From CAZGKW01 sp964526295 (GTDB lineage: Bacteria; Planctomycetota; Phycisphaerae; FEN-1346), in assembly GCA_964526295.1 (NCBI GenBank), contig CAZGKW010000001.1, positions 62,001 through 126,000 on the forward strand: DNA of 64,000 nucleotides, given 5' to 3'. Position numbers and translations under genes: made by a program. The notes beneath the pieces were generated by a model. That model saw only the letters and a program-made list of their open reading frames with translations. It did no database searches and had not been told where the DNA came from. Positions within the stretch are counted from its first letter, which is position 1; every line of letters begins with the position of its first letter. This document shows positions 9,659-20,630 of the stretch, piece after piece.

Positions 9659-10498
9659 TCAGTTCGCCCGCATGATGGGCAGCGTGACGGTCTCTTCCTG
9701 TTTGTGAATGGCTTCGTTGATCCGCTTGAGGGTGTCTCGCTCGATCTGGCGGACCCGCTCCCGCGTGAGGCCGACCTTGGCCCCGATCTCCTTCAGGGTC
9801 ATCGGCTGGTACCCGTCGAGGCCGAACCGCATCCGCAGGATCGTGGCGGCCCGCTCGTCGATCGATCCGAGGAGCCTCATGACGGCTTCGGTGCGGCGGG
9901 TCTCGAGGAGGACGTCGGCGGGAGAGCGGGCGTTCTCGTCGGCGAGCATCTCCGAGAGCGACCACTCGGAGTCCTCGGAAATGGCCTGGAAGGGCGAGCT
10001 GAACGCCCGGGCCGCACGGGCGATCACCCGGACCTTCTTCCGCGAGATGCCCATTGCTTTGGCGATCTCGCCTTCCGTGCAGGACCGACCCGTGTCGCAC
10101 TCCAGCCGCGACGCCGTCCGACGCCACTTGTTGATCATCTCCACCATGTAGGCGGGCACTTCGACGGGCTTGACGGCGTTGATCAGGCTCCGCTTGATGG
10201 CCTGGCGGATCCACCAGGAGGCGTAGGTCGAAAAGCGGCACCCCTGGGCCGGGTCGAACTTCTCGACCGCGCGCAGCAGACCCAGGTTGCCCTCCTCGAT
10301 CAGGTCCAGCAGGCTCAGGCCCCGGCGGGTGTAGTTCTTCGCGATCGAGACGACCAGCCTCAGGTTCGACCGAATCATGGTGTCGCGGGCCTGAAGGTCG
10401 CCCTTGCGGATCCGCCGAGCAAGCGTCGCTTCTTCCTCGGCAGTCAGGAGGCGAGTCTGGTTGATCTCCCGCAGATAGAGCTGCAGGCCCGAATCCAT
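9659..10498 (-). CDS. RNA polymerase sigma factor, sigma-70 group 1/2 (RpoD/SigA type)
   Basis: A 279-residue sigma factor with region 1.2 (GLQLYLREINQTRLLTAEEE), region 2 with the RFSTYASWWIRQAI -10 recognition helix, region 3, and region 4.2 (MTLKEIGAKVGLTRERVRQIE). It lacks region 1.1 and the large non-conserved insert, so it may be a group 2 (alternative) factor or a compact primary factor as in some Planctomycetes. I start it at the ATG at 10498 (MDSGLQLYL), with GAGG upstream; an upstream in-frame ATG at 10612 would add 38 arginine-rich residues with no homology. The TATAAT-like boxes before several genes here are what such a factor would recognise. Confidence 0.92.
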   Translation of the reverse strand: MDSGLQLYLREINQTRLLTAEEEATLARRIRKGDLQARDTMIRSNLRLVVSIAKNYTRRGLSLLDLIEEGNLGLLRAVEKFDPAQGCRFSTYASWWIRQAIKRSLINAVKPVEVPAYMVEMINKWRRTASRLECDTGRSCTEGEIAKAMGISRKKVRVIARAARAFSSPFQAISEDSEWSLSEMLADENARSPADVLLETRRTEAVMRLLGSIDERAATILRMRFGLDGYQPMTLKEIGAKVGLTRERVRQIERDTLKRINEAIHKQEETVTLPIMRAN

Positions 10499-10646
10499 GC
10501 GGAAACCCCTCGTGCCTCGGTCGCGCCCCCCGTTTCGCAACGCCCGAACCCCGACGAGCGGACGCACATACCCCTTGGGCCCTGACCACCTTCGTCCAGG
10601 CATGTCGACCATCGTGGCCGTCTCAGAGCCGCCGGAAGTGCACCCT

Positions 10647-10676
10647 ATTCTAGAGCCGTGACTCGGGGCGGGGCAA
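10647..10676 (-). promoter_or_regulatory. Promoter of the sigma factor gene
   Basis: Minus-strand TAGAAT (10652-10647) preceded by TTGCCC (10676-10671) with an 18-nt spacer. The predicted leader is about 140 nt. It lies between the rpsA stop and the sigma gene, so sigma and apt can be transcribed independently of rpsA. Confidence 0.5.
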
Positions 10677-10739
10677 GCCTTTTCCGAGGAATTCGCGGTG
10701 CCCTAACGATGCGGCCCGAAGCGTGGGGCCGGCCGCACC

Positions 10740-12996
<2,257 letters not shown>

Positions 12997-13117
12997 GATT
13001 TCCAGTTACCTGCCGAGTCCCGTGGGCCGGCGAGGGCGTTCACCTCCGACCGCCGGAGGACTCGCCGGCTCGGCGCTTGGCCGAGAGCGGGCCGACATGG
13101 GCCCGCAAAGAGTTCGA

Positions 13118-13146
13118 ATCCTAGACTACGGGGCCTCGGATTGCAA
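13118..13146 (-). promoter_or_regulatory. Promoter of rpsA
   Basis: Minus-strand TTGCAA (13146-13141) and TAGGAT (13123-13118) with a 17-nt spacer. The -35 box lies inside the last codons of ispH, giving an rpsA leader of about 115 nt. This would let S1 be made independently of the upstream operon. Confidence 0.6.
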
Positions 13147-14007
13147 GGCCCTAATCCGCCGGCAGACGGCGTCGATGATCCACTGGGGCGTCGACGCACC
13201 GGCCGCCACGCCGACCACCGGGCGCCCCCGGACCTGCTCGGCCGTCACCTCCTCGGCCTGCTCCACGTGAAACGTCTCGACCCCGCGCGACGCACACAGC
13301 TCCGCCAGCCGGTTCGTATTGGCCGAGTTGCGGCCGCCGATGACGAACATGACGTCCGCCCGGTCCGCCAGGTTCGCCGCCGCCTGCTGCCGGTCGACCG
13401 TCGCCTGGCAGATCGTCGAGATGATACGGACCTCCGGCAGGTTCCGCCCGGCCAGGGCGGCGCCCATCTCGCGGAACCGGGCCGGCGAAAACGTCGTCTG
13501 GGCCACCAGGGCCACCTTTCCCGAGACCTCCAGGTGCTCGACCTCGGCCAGGTCGCTCACCACGCGGGCCGCGGGGGCATGGCCCTGAATGGCCCGCACC
13601 TCCGGATGGGCCGCATCGCCCGCCACCAGCACCTGGTACCCCTCCGCCGCCAGGTCGGTGGCCAGGGTCTGGACCCGCCGGACGAGCGGGCAGGTCGCAT
13701 CGATGATCTCCAGGCCGCGGGTCCGGGCGTCCTCCACCTCGCCGGGGGCGAGGCCGTGGCTGCGAATGAGGAGCACCCCGCCCGGCTCGGCCGCGTCGAG
13801 AGAATCGACCACCCGGAAGCCCTGCTCGCCGAGCCGGGCCATCTCCTGGGGATTGTGGATCAGCGGCCCCAGGCAACAGACCGCCCGTCCCTCGGCGATG
13901 GCCTCTTCGGCCAGCTCCAGCGCCCGCCGGACGCCGAAACAGACCCCCGCCCCGGCGGCCACCTCCACCACCGGGCCCTCGTCCGGTTCACAATTGTCCT
14001 GGCTCAT
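13126..14007 (-). CDS. ispH: 4-hydroxy-3-methylbut-2-enyl diphosphate reductase
   Basis: Last enzyme of the MEP isoprenoid pathway, making IPP and DMAPP with a [4Fe-4S] cluster. The 293-residue product carries the three cluster cysteines in their usual settings: AGAGVCFGVRRA at the N-terminus, IDATCPLV in the middle and STICQATVDRQ near residue 190. SHGL and the GGRNSANTNRL loop are also present, as is a C-terminal GASTP. I use the ATG at 14007 (MSQDNCE); a longer frame to 14094 has no homology. It sits between plsC and rpsA on the same strand. Confidence 0.96.
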   Translation of the reverse strand: MSQDNCEPDEGPVVEVAAGAGVCFGVRRALELAEEAIAEGRAVCCLGPLIHNPQEMARLGEQGFRVVDSLDAAEPGGVLLIRSHGLAPGEVEDARTRGLEIIDATCPLVRRVQTLATDLAAEGYQVLVAGDAAHPEVRAIQGHAPAARVVSDLAEVEHLEVSGKVALVAQTTFSPARFREMGAALAGRNLPEVRIISTICQATVDRQQAAANLADRADVMFVIGGRNSANTNRLAELCASRGVETFHVEQAEEVTAEQVRGRPVVGVAAGASTPQWIIDAVCRRIRALQSEAP

Positions 14008-14129
14008 GCTCACGGCCCCAACAGAGGCGCGGCCCGCAAGCGGCCCGGCGAAACGGGACTTGGCTGACCACTTGTCGCGGGACGCGGCCGGCACGGGGAC
14101 CGGCCGCGCCGTTGGTTCTCCTTCTCCGC

Positions 14130-14774
14130 TCAGACGAACCTATCGCGACGGGCGCGGGCCCGAAGCTCGGTCTGAAGCCCGACCATCGTCTCGCGGACGA
14201 CCGCCATCACCTCCTCCGGGTCGCGGCCCGCCATCGCCTCCGGCGCGACGGGCTCGCCGAACGCCACCCGGACCGGATGGGGGCGCGGCAGGAGCCGCCA
14301 CCTGGGCCACGCCTCGAACGACCCGTCGATGACCGCCGGAACGAGGGGCGCGCCCGCCCGGGCCGCCACCGTCGCCGGCCCGCCGTGAAGCTGGCCGATC
14401 GACCCGTCCCGCGTCCGCGTCCCCTCCGGGAACATCAGGACCACCCGGCCGGCCCGCAGCCGCCTGAGCGCCTCGCGAATCGCACGCAGGTCGGCCCGCC
14501 CCCGCCGCACGGGGAACGCGTACAGGCTGCGGACCAGCCACGCGAACGGCCTGAACCGGAAGAGCGACTCCCGGGCCATCGGGTGGAACGCCCGGCCCAT
14601 CCCCACGGCCGCCAGGATCGGGTCCAGGTAGCTCTGGTGGTTCGAGACGACCAGGACGCCGCCTTGGGCCGGCAGCCGCTCCCGATAATACACCCGGATG
14701 CGGAACAGGGCCACGAAAAGGCCCTGCGCAACCGCCTGACAGAACCGGTACCAGGGACCCTTGGCGTCGGTCAC
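14130..14774 (-). CDS. plsC: 1-acyl-sn-glycerol-3-phosphate acyltransferase
   Basis: Adds the second acyl chain to lysophosphatidate, giving phosphatidic acid at the inner membrane. The 214-residue protein has the acyltransferase motifs NHQSYLD (the NHx4D catalytic motif, near residue 45), the FRFRPFAW segment, and FPEGTRTRDG (motif III, near residues 115-124). The start is a GTG that overlaps the cmk stop by 4 nt (GTGA), so it is translationally coupled to cmk. With pgsA and the PgpA domain at 31849-35131, several phospholipid steps are covered in this window. Confidence 0.94.
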   Translation of the reverse strand: MTDAKGPWYRFCQAVAQGLFVALFRIRVYYRERLPAQGGVLVVSNHQSYLDPILAAVGMGRAFHPMARESLFRFRPFAWLVRSLYAFPVRRGRADLRAIREALRRLRAGRVVLMFPEGTRTRDGSIGQLHGGPATVAARAGAPLVPAVIDGSFEAWPRWRLLPRPHPVRVAFGEPVAPEAMAGRDPEEVMAVVRETMVGLQTELRARARRDRFV

Positions 14775-15445
14775 GTCGTCCCACCTGTCCGGCGGCGGAC
14801 CTCGTCCAGCAACACCTCGACCATCTCGTCGATCCCGAGGTCGGTCGTATCGACGTGCACGGCGTCGGCGGCGGGCCGGAGCGGCCCGACCTTCCGCGTC
14901 GCGTCCCGCTCGTCGCGCTGCCGGACCTCGGCCAGCACCTGCCGGTAGGAGCAGAACTCGCCCCGCTCCTGGAGCTCGACCTGCCGCCGGCGGGCCCGCT
15001 CCGCTACCTCGGCGTCCAGGTAGAACTTGACATCCGCATCGGGGAAGACGACGGTCCCCTGGTCGCGTCCTTCGGCAACCAGGTCACCGGCCCGCGAGCC
15101 GTGGGCCCGCTGCCGCTCGACCAGCACTTGGCGGACCCCGGGTGTGCCGGCGGCGTAATGGGCACGGGTGCTGACGCGGTTCTCACGGATGGCCGCGGTC
15201 ACGTCCTCGCCACCCAAGAGAACGCGGGTGCGGCCGTCTTCGTTCAGAAGCTCGACGGAGGCGTTCCGGGCGATGCGCTCCAGGGCCTCGCCGTCCTCCA
15301 GGTCGACGCCCTCGCGGAGGGCCTTGAGCGTCACGGCCCGGTACATCGTGCCGGTGTCGAGGTGGAGGGCCCCAAGGCGGCGGGCCAGACCCGCGGCCGC
15401 CGTGCTCTTGCCGCTCCCGGCCGTCCCGTCGATCGTGACAATCAT
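14771..15445 (-). CDS. cmk: Cytidylate kinase
   Basis: Phosphorylates CMP and dCMP using ATP. It is 224 residues, as expected, with the P-loop GTAGSGKST (residues 8-16), LDTGTMYRAV, AEGRDQGTVVFPDADVKFYLDA and the LID arginines in ERARRRQ. The D-Q substitution in the usual GRDIGT segment is mild. It is the first gene of cmk-plsC-ispH-rpsA. A TATAAT box ends only 9 nt before the ATG, so the transcript may have almost no leader. Confidence 0.96.
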   Translation of the reverse strand: MIVTIDGTAGSGKSTAAAGLARRLGALHLDTGTMYRAVTLKALREGVDLEDGEALERIARNASVELLNEDGRTRVLLGGEDVTAAIRENRVSTRAHYAAGTPGVRQVLVERQRAHGSRAGDLVAEGRDQGTVVFPDADVKFYLDAEVAERARRRQVELQERGEFCSYRQVLAEVRQRDERDATRKVGPLRPAADAVHVDTTDLGIDEMVEVLLDEVRRRTGGTT

Positions 15446-15454
15446 AGGGCGAGC

Positions 15455-15482
15455 ATTATACCCGCCCCGGTCGGGTCCGCAA
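15455..15482 (-). promoter_or_regulatory. Promoter of cmk, near-leaderless
   Basis: Minus-strand TATAAT (15460-15455) with TTGCGG (15482-15477) 16 nt upstream. Nine nucleotides separate the -10 box from the ATG at 15445, so a normal start site falls about 2-3 nt before the start codon and leaves no room for a ribosome-binding site. Confidence 0.6.
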
Positions 15483-15520
15483 AGACCCCGAACGAGGGGC
15501 CGCGGTCCGGCCGGCTCGGG

Positions 15521-17005
15521 TCAGTCCCCCGCGCGGTCGCGCGGCCGATGCTTCACCCCGCCATAGTAGGGACAGGTGGCGAAGAGGTCGCCTTGGCCGA
15601 GCGCCCGCGGGTCGCCCGTCGCCTTCAGCTCGGCCATCAGGCGTCGCGCGAGGTCGGCCTTGACAGGGGCGTACGTTGCCTCTCCGGCCACGTTGCGAAG
15701 CTGGTCCGGGTCGGCGTTGAGGTCGTAAAGCTCCTCGGCGGGCCGCTTGGCAAACGCCAGATCGTAATACGGGCGGACCTCGGGTGCGTCGCGGTTCTCC
15801 AGGATGAACGACTTGGTCGGTCCGCCGTCGCAGTCCGCGTATGGGCTGCCGCGGGTCGAGTCTTCGGGGACCCCGGCGGGCCAGAGGTCGGGTTCGAAGT
15901 TGCGGACGTAGAGGTAGTCGCGTGTCCGAACGGCCCTCTGGGGGTAGCCGCTCATGCTGGGCCGCCTCTGGGCCGGCGTGTGCCGCTCGCGGCCCGAGAG
16001 GACGTGGTCGCGGGCGGCATCCACGAGTCCCGACGCCTCCGAGAGCAGCACGTTCATCAGGCCCCGGCCGGTCATCACGTCCGGAACAGACGCGCCTCCC
16101 GCCTCCAGGAACGTCGGGGCCACGTCGGCCAGCGACACGAAGTCTGAGACGCGGCGGCCGGCCTTGACGCGGCGGCCCCACCGCACGGCCAGCGGCACCC
16201 GCGTGCCGGAATCGTACAGGTTGCACTTGTGCCGGGGGAACGGCATCCCGTGGTCGCCGGTCATGACGACGAGGGTGTTCTCGAGTTCGCCGGCCCCTTC
16301 GAGTAGCCCCAGGGCCGCCCCGACGTCGCGGTCCCATCGCTGGACCTCGAAGTAGTAGTCGGCCACGTCGTGGCGAACGACGGGGTCGTCCGGCAGGTCG
16401 GCCGGCAGGCGTATCGCGTCGACGTCGATGCCGCTCCGGGCCCCGCTCTGCCACTTATACGGCCGGTGGGGATCGGAAGTGCCCAGCCAGAAGCAGAAGG
16501 GCCGGCCCGCCGGGCGCTTGGCCAGAAAATCGTCGAAGCCCCTGAAACCCGGACCGGCGGGGTCGCGCCGCCGGCCGAGGGCCCGCCAGTTTCCAGGTCC
16601 CCAGGCCTTCCGCCAGTGACCGACGGCGTACCCGGCCTCCTCCAGGAGCAGCGGATAGACCGGGTGCCTCGGGTGAAGCGTGCTCCAGAGATTGGCCCCC
16701 TGACCGAGCCGCCAGTGCCACTGGCCGGTCAGGACCGAGTTGCGGCAGGGCGTGCATGACGGGGCCGTGACGTAGGCGTGCTCGAAGAGGATGCCCTCGC
16801 GGGCCAGGCGGTCGAACGTCGGCGTCCTGACGACCGGGTCGCCGTATGCGCCGGCGTGGGGCCAACCCCAGTCGTCGGCGATGCAGAAGAGGAGGTTCGG
16901 TCGATCGTCCGCTCCCGCCGCGGGCCCGGCCGCCGACCGACCGGGAAGCACCGTCAGCCCCGCCGCCGACAGTCCGGCGGTCCGCAGAAAGTCCCGTCGT
17001 CGCAT
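15521..17005 (-). CDS. Tat-exported type I sulfatase
   Basis: A 494-residue arylsulfatase-superfamily hydrolase that would remove sulfate esters, probably from polysaccharides, outside the cytoplasm. It starts MRRRDFLRTAGLSAAGL, a Tat signal, with AGAGAGGAG before the ATG at 17005. The active-site motif C-T-P-C-R (84-88) has the cysteine that is oxidised to formylglycine, followed by NSVLTG. Metal ligands include Asp43/Asp44 in IADDWGW and the VVMTGDHG segment. The C-terminus with YDLNADPDQLRNVAG is typical of Planctomycete sulfatases. A maturation enzyme is not in the window. It stands alone between cmk and the divergent ubiA-type gene. Confidence 0.93.
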   Translation of the reverse strand: MRRRDFLRTAGLSAAGLTVLPGRSAAGPAAGADDRPNLLFCIADDWGWPHAGAYGDPVVRTPTFDRLAREGILFEHAYVTAPSCTPCRNSVLTGQWHWRLGQGANLWSTLHPRHPVYPLLLEEAGYAVGHWRKAWGPGNWRALGRRRDPAGPGFRGFDDFLAKRPAGRPFCFWLGTSDPHRPYKWQSGARSGIDVDAIRLPADLPDDPVVRHDVADYYFEVQRWDRDVGAALGLLEGAGELENTLVVMTGDHGMPFPRHKCNLYDSGTRVPLAVRWGRRVKAGRRVSDFVSLADVAPTFLEAGGASVPDVMTGRGLMNVLLSEASGLVDAARDHVLSGRERHTPAQRRPSMSGYPQRAVRTRDYLYVRNFEPDLWPAGVPEDSTRGSPYADCDGGPTKSFILENRDAPEVRPYYDLAFAKRPAEELYDLNADPDQLRNVAGEATYAPVKADLARRLMAELKATGDPRALGQGDLFATCPYYGGVKHRPRDRAGD

Positions 17006-17159
17006 CGTCTGTGCTCCTCTCTCTGCGCTCGTCTCGGCATCGTCGCCCCGGCCCGAGGCCCTGTCAACGCTCTCTTTCGCCTCCGCCGGGCAGACGCTCG
17101 GGGCCGGCGTCTGCCCAGGGCCAACCCGACCGCATAGGAGGGCCGGTGGCACGAAAATG

Positions 17160-17188
17160 CTGGAAACCGGGCGTCGGCGGCGTATAGT
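17160..17188 (+). promoter_or_regulatory. Promoter of the UbiA-type gene, near-leaderless
   Basis: TATAGT at 17183-17188 lies 8 nt before the ATG at 17197; CTGGAA at 17160-17165 is a weak -35 with 17-nt spacing. As with cmk, initiation at the usual distance gives a transcript beginning at or next to the start codon. Confidence 0.5.
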
Positions 17189-17196
17189 CGCGGTGT

Positions 17197-18093
17197 ATGG
17201 CGATGCTTCGCGACTACGTCCGGCTACTGCGTCCGCCGCTGTTCGTGACGGCGGCCGCCGACTCCGTCGCCGCCTACGCCATCGCGGGGCTCGGCGTCGG
17301 CGCTGCGTTGGACTGGCAGGTGGCGCTGCCCCTGGCCGGCGCGTCGTCGGGGCTGTACCTTTTCGGCATGGTCGAGAACGACCTCGCGGACGTCGAGCGA
17401 GACCGCCTGCTCGGAGTCGATCGTCCGCTCGCCCAGGGCAAGGTGACCGTCCAGGGGGCGTTGCGGATGCTGGCGGGGGCCATGCTGCTGGTCATCGTCT
17501 GCGTGATGGCCCTGCCGGCGCCGGTCCGCGGGCCGGCGGCGTTCATGGTCATCGCCACGTTCGTCGCCATCAACCTCTACAACCTGGGGGCCAAGGGGGG
17601 GCCTGCCGGCATCGCCATGGCCGTCATGGCCCTGTGCCGGTTCCTGAACTGCGGCATCGGTGTTGTGGCGGTGGTGGGCATACCGCGGGGGACGATCGAT
17701 TGGGGGCTCCTGGCGCCCAGCGGCCCGCTGTGGATGCGTCAGGCCCTGGTCGTCGCCCTGACGGCGGCCATGGCCAGCGGCTACAGCATCTCCGCCCGGC
17801 GGGGGGCCCCGGTGTCGTCTCGGCCGTGGCAGGCGGCCGCTGTCGTGACCGTGGCGGCGGGGCTGGCGATGTGGATGCTCGTGCCGGCCGTCTCAGAGGG
17901 CGACGTCGTCCCGCCGGTGGCCCGCGTCTTCGCCCTGGTGGGGCTCGCGCTTCTCTGGCCCGGGCGGCCCTGGTCGGCCGCCGGGCACGAGCGCCGGCCC
18001 GAGCAGTACGGCCCATTCATCGAGCGGGCCCTCTATTGGCTGGTCGCGGCCGACGCGGCGTTCGTTCTGGACGCCCTGATTGCGTATCGGTGA
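17197..18093 (+). CDS. UbiA-family prenyltransferase
   Basis: A 298-residue polytopic membrane enzyme transferring a prenyl chain to an acceptor. The first Asp-rich motif is ENDLADVERD (N-D-x-x-D-x-x-x-D, near residues 60-69), followed by RPLAQGKV, the usual RPL-x-x-G-x-V context. The second motif is weaker, with INLYNLGAKG in the usual YN-x-x-x-K position. About eight or nine hydrophobic segments are visible. It resembles the EboC-like and other accessory UbiA branches more than the quinone-pathway enzymes, so the acceptor is unknown. It is monocistronic by position. Confidence 0.85.
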   Translation: MAMLRDYVRLLRPPLFVTAAADSVAAYAIAGLGVGAALDWQVALPLAGASSGLYLFGMVENDLADVERDRLLGVDRPLAQGKVTVQGALRMLAGAMLLVIVCVMALPAPVRGPAAFMVIATFVAINLYNLGAKGGPAGIAMAVMALCRFLNCGIGVVAVVGIPRGTIDWGLLAPSGPLWMRQALVVALTAAMASGYSISARRGAPVSSRPWQAAAVVTVAAGLAMWMLVPAVSEGDVVPPVARVFALVGLALLWPGRPWSAAGHERRPEQYGPFIERALYWLVAADAAFVLDALIAYR

Positions 18094-18184
18094 CGGGCCA
18101 GTTGGCCGGGCCACCCACGCGCTCCTGCCGCGCCCCCCTTCCCGCCCCTCTCCCGTCCGGGAAGAGGAGGCCCGGGCCAAGCCG

Positions 18185-19468
18185 TCACCGGTCCCGTCGC
18201 GAGACGACGTAGAGTCGCTCGAGTGGCAGCCGCAGCGTCACTTCCCACCGCTTGGCGTCCAGGGGCTGGCTGTGCACGATGCGGGCGCTCCGGAGGAACG
18301 TGTCGCGGTCCCGTGCGAACGTCTCGTCCTTGGCCGCCAGCCCCCCGACGGTCAGCTCGTCGGTGAGCCTCAGGGCGTTGACCTGGGCGGCGAGGGCATT
18401 CTGGGCCTCGGTTTCGGCCGCCCGGGCGGCCAGGACGTGGGTCCGCTCGGCGTCCTCGACGTCGTCCGGCACGTCGGCCTGGCCGCGGGCCTCGAGGATG
18501 CGGTCGACCCACTCGGGGGCCGAGGGGGGACGCTCCTGGCCCGGTCCCTCGCGGATGAACTCCGAAGCCGGCATCCCCCGCCCGACGACCGGCACGTGGT
18601 CGGCCTTCAGTCGGACCGAGAGCTGGTCGAGCGTGGCGTCGGTCCACCGCTCCTCGGCCGGCAGGAGCGACCGCAGCCCCTTAAGCAGCTCGATCAGGTT
18701 CGCCACCGGGGCGGCCACCTCGATCTCGGCGATCCGGTCCGGCATGAAACGCGGGCGGTCCCGCACCGGCAGCGACCGGAGAAACGTGTCAAGTCGGACC
18801 TCGGCCGGATAGTTCTCTTTGATCTGCTCCCCGAGTGTAGCGCCGGCCGTCACCTCCAGGTCCCGGACACGCGACGTGATCGCCTGGTAGGCCCGGATGC
18901 GGGCGTCACAGGCGGCCTGGATGCGGCCGGAGGGGGCGACCGCTTCCCACCCGATCGGGAACGCCTCGGGGAACGCCTCGCGCGGGGCGCGGACGACGCG
19001 GCGGACGACCTCCTCCGGGACCTCATCCGGGGGCCGGCCGGCGCCGGTCGCCCGGAGGACGCCCCCCACCGCCTGGGCCTCCAGGTCCGCCAGGAAGAGC
19101 GGGGCGGCCGGGTCGCCTCCGACCAGTCTGGCCACCTCGCGCTGCACGTCGGCCAGGGCGATCTCGACGTCCACCTCGGTCACGCCGTCCGAGTAGGTCC
19201 GCGGCAGGCCGACCACGCGGGCCGACCGCAGGGCCACCCGCAGGGCGATCCCTTCGGAGCCGGCGGGATCGAGCGCATCGCCCACGCTCCGCCCGCCCGG
19301 CAGGCGGGCCGTCAGGATGCGGTCCGTCAGCCGGCGGAGGGCGTCGGCCTGGGCCGCCCGCATGCCGAGGGCGGCCGCCTCCCCCTGCGTATACGCCCCC
19401 GGGCAGGGACAGGCCGCCGCCACGAGCACCGCGAAGCCCGTCGCCGCTGCCGCCATCGCGCGTCTCAT
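18185..19468 (-). CDS. Secreted protein with two LPP20/FlgT-N-like repeats
   Basis: A 427-residue exported protein of unknown function. It has a signal peptide (residues 1-25, ending PCPGAYT or nearby). Two stretches share a pattern: an alanine-rich helix, a short hydrophobic segment, then amphipathic strands. The first spans about 26-115 (ALGMRAAQADALRRLTDRI through VTEVDVEIALADVQREV). The second spans about 340-420 (AARAAETEAQNALAAQVNAL through KRWEVTLRLPLERLYVV). That helix-plus-strands layout resembles LPP20-type lipoprotein domains. AGGAGG precedes the ATG. It is last in the pyrK-pyrD-oxidoreductase-DUF4432 series, 54 nt after the previous gene. Domain assignment is by eye. Confidence 0.55.
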   Translation of the reverse strand: MRRAMAAAATGFAVLVAAACPCPGAYTQGEAAALGMRAAQADALRRLTDRILTARLPGGRSVGDALDPAGSEGIALRVALRSARVVGLPRTYSDGVTEVDVEIALADVQREVARLVGGDPAAPLFLADLEAQAVGGVLRATGAGRPPDEVPEEVVRRVVRAPREAFPEAFPIGWEAVAPSGRIQAACDARIRAYQAITSRVRDLEVTAGATLGEQIKENYPAEVRLDTFLRSLPVRDRPRFMPDRIAEIEVAAPVANLIELLKGLRSLLPAEERWTDATLDQLSVRLKADHVPVVGRGMPASEFIREGPGQERPPSAPEWVDRILEARGQADVPDDVEDAERTHVLAARAAETEAQNALAAQVNALRLTDELTVGGLAAKDETFARDRDTFLRSARIVHSQPLDAKRWEVTLRLPLERLYVVSRRDR

Positions 19469-19522
19469 CCGGCGCCTCCTGCCGATTCGGGTCCCGTCGC
19501 CGCCCGCACGGCGGCCGGACGG

Positions 19523-20599
19523 TCACGTTCCCTCGATCGTCGCCGCCAGCTTCTCCAGTTCTTCCTCGCCGACGTGGACGCGGAACGTGAGGCTCGTTTC
19601 GAACGCCTCGCCGGGGTCGAGTTCCGGCATCAGGCCTTGCTCTCGCAGCTCGGCCCGCGCAAGAAGGGGAGCATTGCACGGCTCGATGCCCAGGACGTAC
19701 GTCCCCTGCCCCATCATCTTCCACTGCGTCAGGTAGGGGAGCGTCTCGTGGGTCCACTCCAGTTCCAGGGCCAGCCGGCCGCCCAGGTCCGGGTTCGCCA
19801 GCGCCGCCCGGCAGAGGCCCGACGGGCCGGCAACCGGCTCGACCCGGTACACCTGCTCCTCGAAGCCTGGCGTCGGCCCCCCCATCTCGGCATGCGTCTC
19901 CAGACCCCCTGCGGCGCCCTCGGTCCGCGGCTCCACGGACCGGGCCTTGACGAGAAGCCGGCTCGAGGGGCCCAGGAGCGGCCAGCCCAGGTTCACGTGG
20001 TAGAGGAGCATCGCCGAACTGGGCTCGTAGCCGGTGTTGGCGACGCGATCGTCGATGCGGACCTCGCGCGACCCGAGGGCCGTCGAGATCGTCCGCTCCA
20101 GGACGAGCGTCGGCTGGAAGACCTCGGCCTCCTCCATTCGCCCGCGGACCAACAGGACGTACTCGTCGTCCTCCCAGCCGCGCTCCACCGCCACGTCCCG
20201 GGCCGACAGGTGGGCCGCCCGCCCGTGCAGGCCCCAGTCGCGCCCGTCCTCGGTGTCCGGGAACCCGAAGTGCCGCAGGCCGCACGTCGTCACCAGGCCG
20301 GCGTAGAACGAGCGGAGCCAGCCGAGGCCCTCGGGCTCGTACCGTTCGGGCCGCACCGGGCCGGTGCTCGACTCCCACGCCAGGGGCCACCCCCGGAAGC
20401 GGGCCGCCCCGATGTCCATGCACCGGTCCGGCAGGACGGTCAGCTCGAGGCCCGAGCCGGTCCGCACGTCGATACCGCGCATCCCTCGGGCCGGACCGTC
20501 GTCGAAGACGAACGGCCGGGCGCCGGCCACCTGCTCGATGCGGCCGACGCGCTGGAGGACCTCGTCGCGGCTCATCCGGCGGCCGAACAGCTCAGCCAT
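19523..20599 (-). CDS. DUF4432 family, aldose 1-epimerase-like protein
   Basis: A 358-residue beta-sandwich protein of the galactose-mutarotase superfamily. Diagnostic pieces are RGIDVRTGSGLELTVLPDRCMDIGAARFRGWPLAW near the N-terminus, CGLRHFG, WGLHGR and HVNLGWPLL in the middle, and LGIEPCNAPL near the end. Members bind sugars and are thought to be epimerases or isomerases, but the reaction is not defined. I use the ATG at 20599, which has GGAG 8 nt upstream. The gene starts 31 nt after the Gfo/Idh/MocA oxidoreductase gene ends, and the two families often occur together in carbohydrate clusters, so a shared sugar substrate is a reasonable inference. Confidence 0.85.
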   Translation of the reverse strand: MAELFGRRMSRDEVLQRVGRIEQVAGARPFVFDDGPARGMRGIDVRTGSGLELTVLPDRCMDIGAARFRGWPLAWESSTGPVRPERYEPEGLGWLRSFYAGLVTTCGLRHFGFPDTEDGRDWGLHGRAAHLSARDVAVERGWEDDEYVLLVRGRMEEAEVFQPTLVLERTISTALGSREVRIDDRVANTGYEPSSAMLLYHVNLGWPLLGPSSRLLVKARSVEPRTEGAAGGLETHAEMGGPTPGFEEQVYRVEPVAGPSGLCRAALANPDLGGRLALELEWTHETLPYLTQWKMMGQGTYVLGIEPCNAPLLARAELREQGLMPELDPGEAFETSLTFRVHVGEEELEKLAATIEGT

Positions 20600-20630
20600 C
20601 GTGGGTCTCCTTCGCACAGTCGCTCAACGG

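Noticed and set aside
13111..13125. GTTCGAATCC, which looks like a tRNA T-loop
   Set aside because: The flanking bases cannot form a T-stem, and no anticodon or acceptor stem can be folded around it. The stretch is part of the rpsA promoter region.
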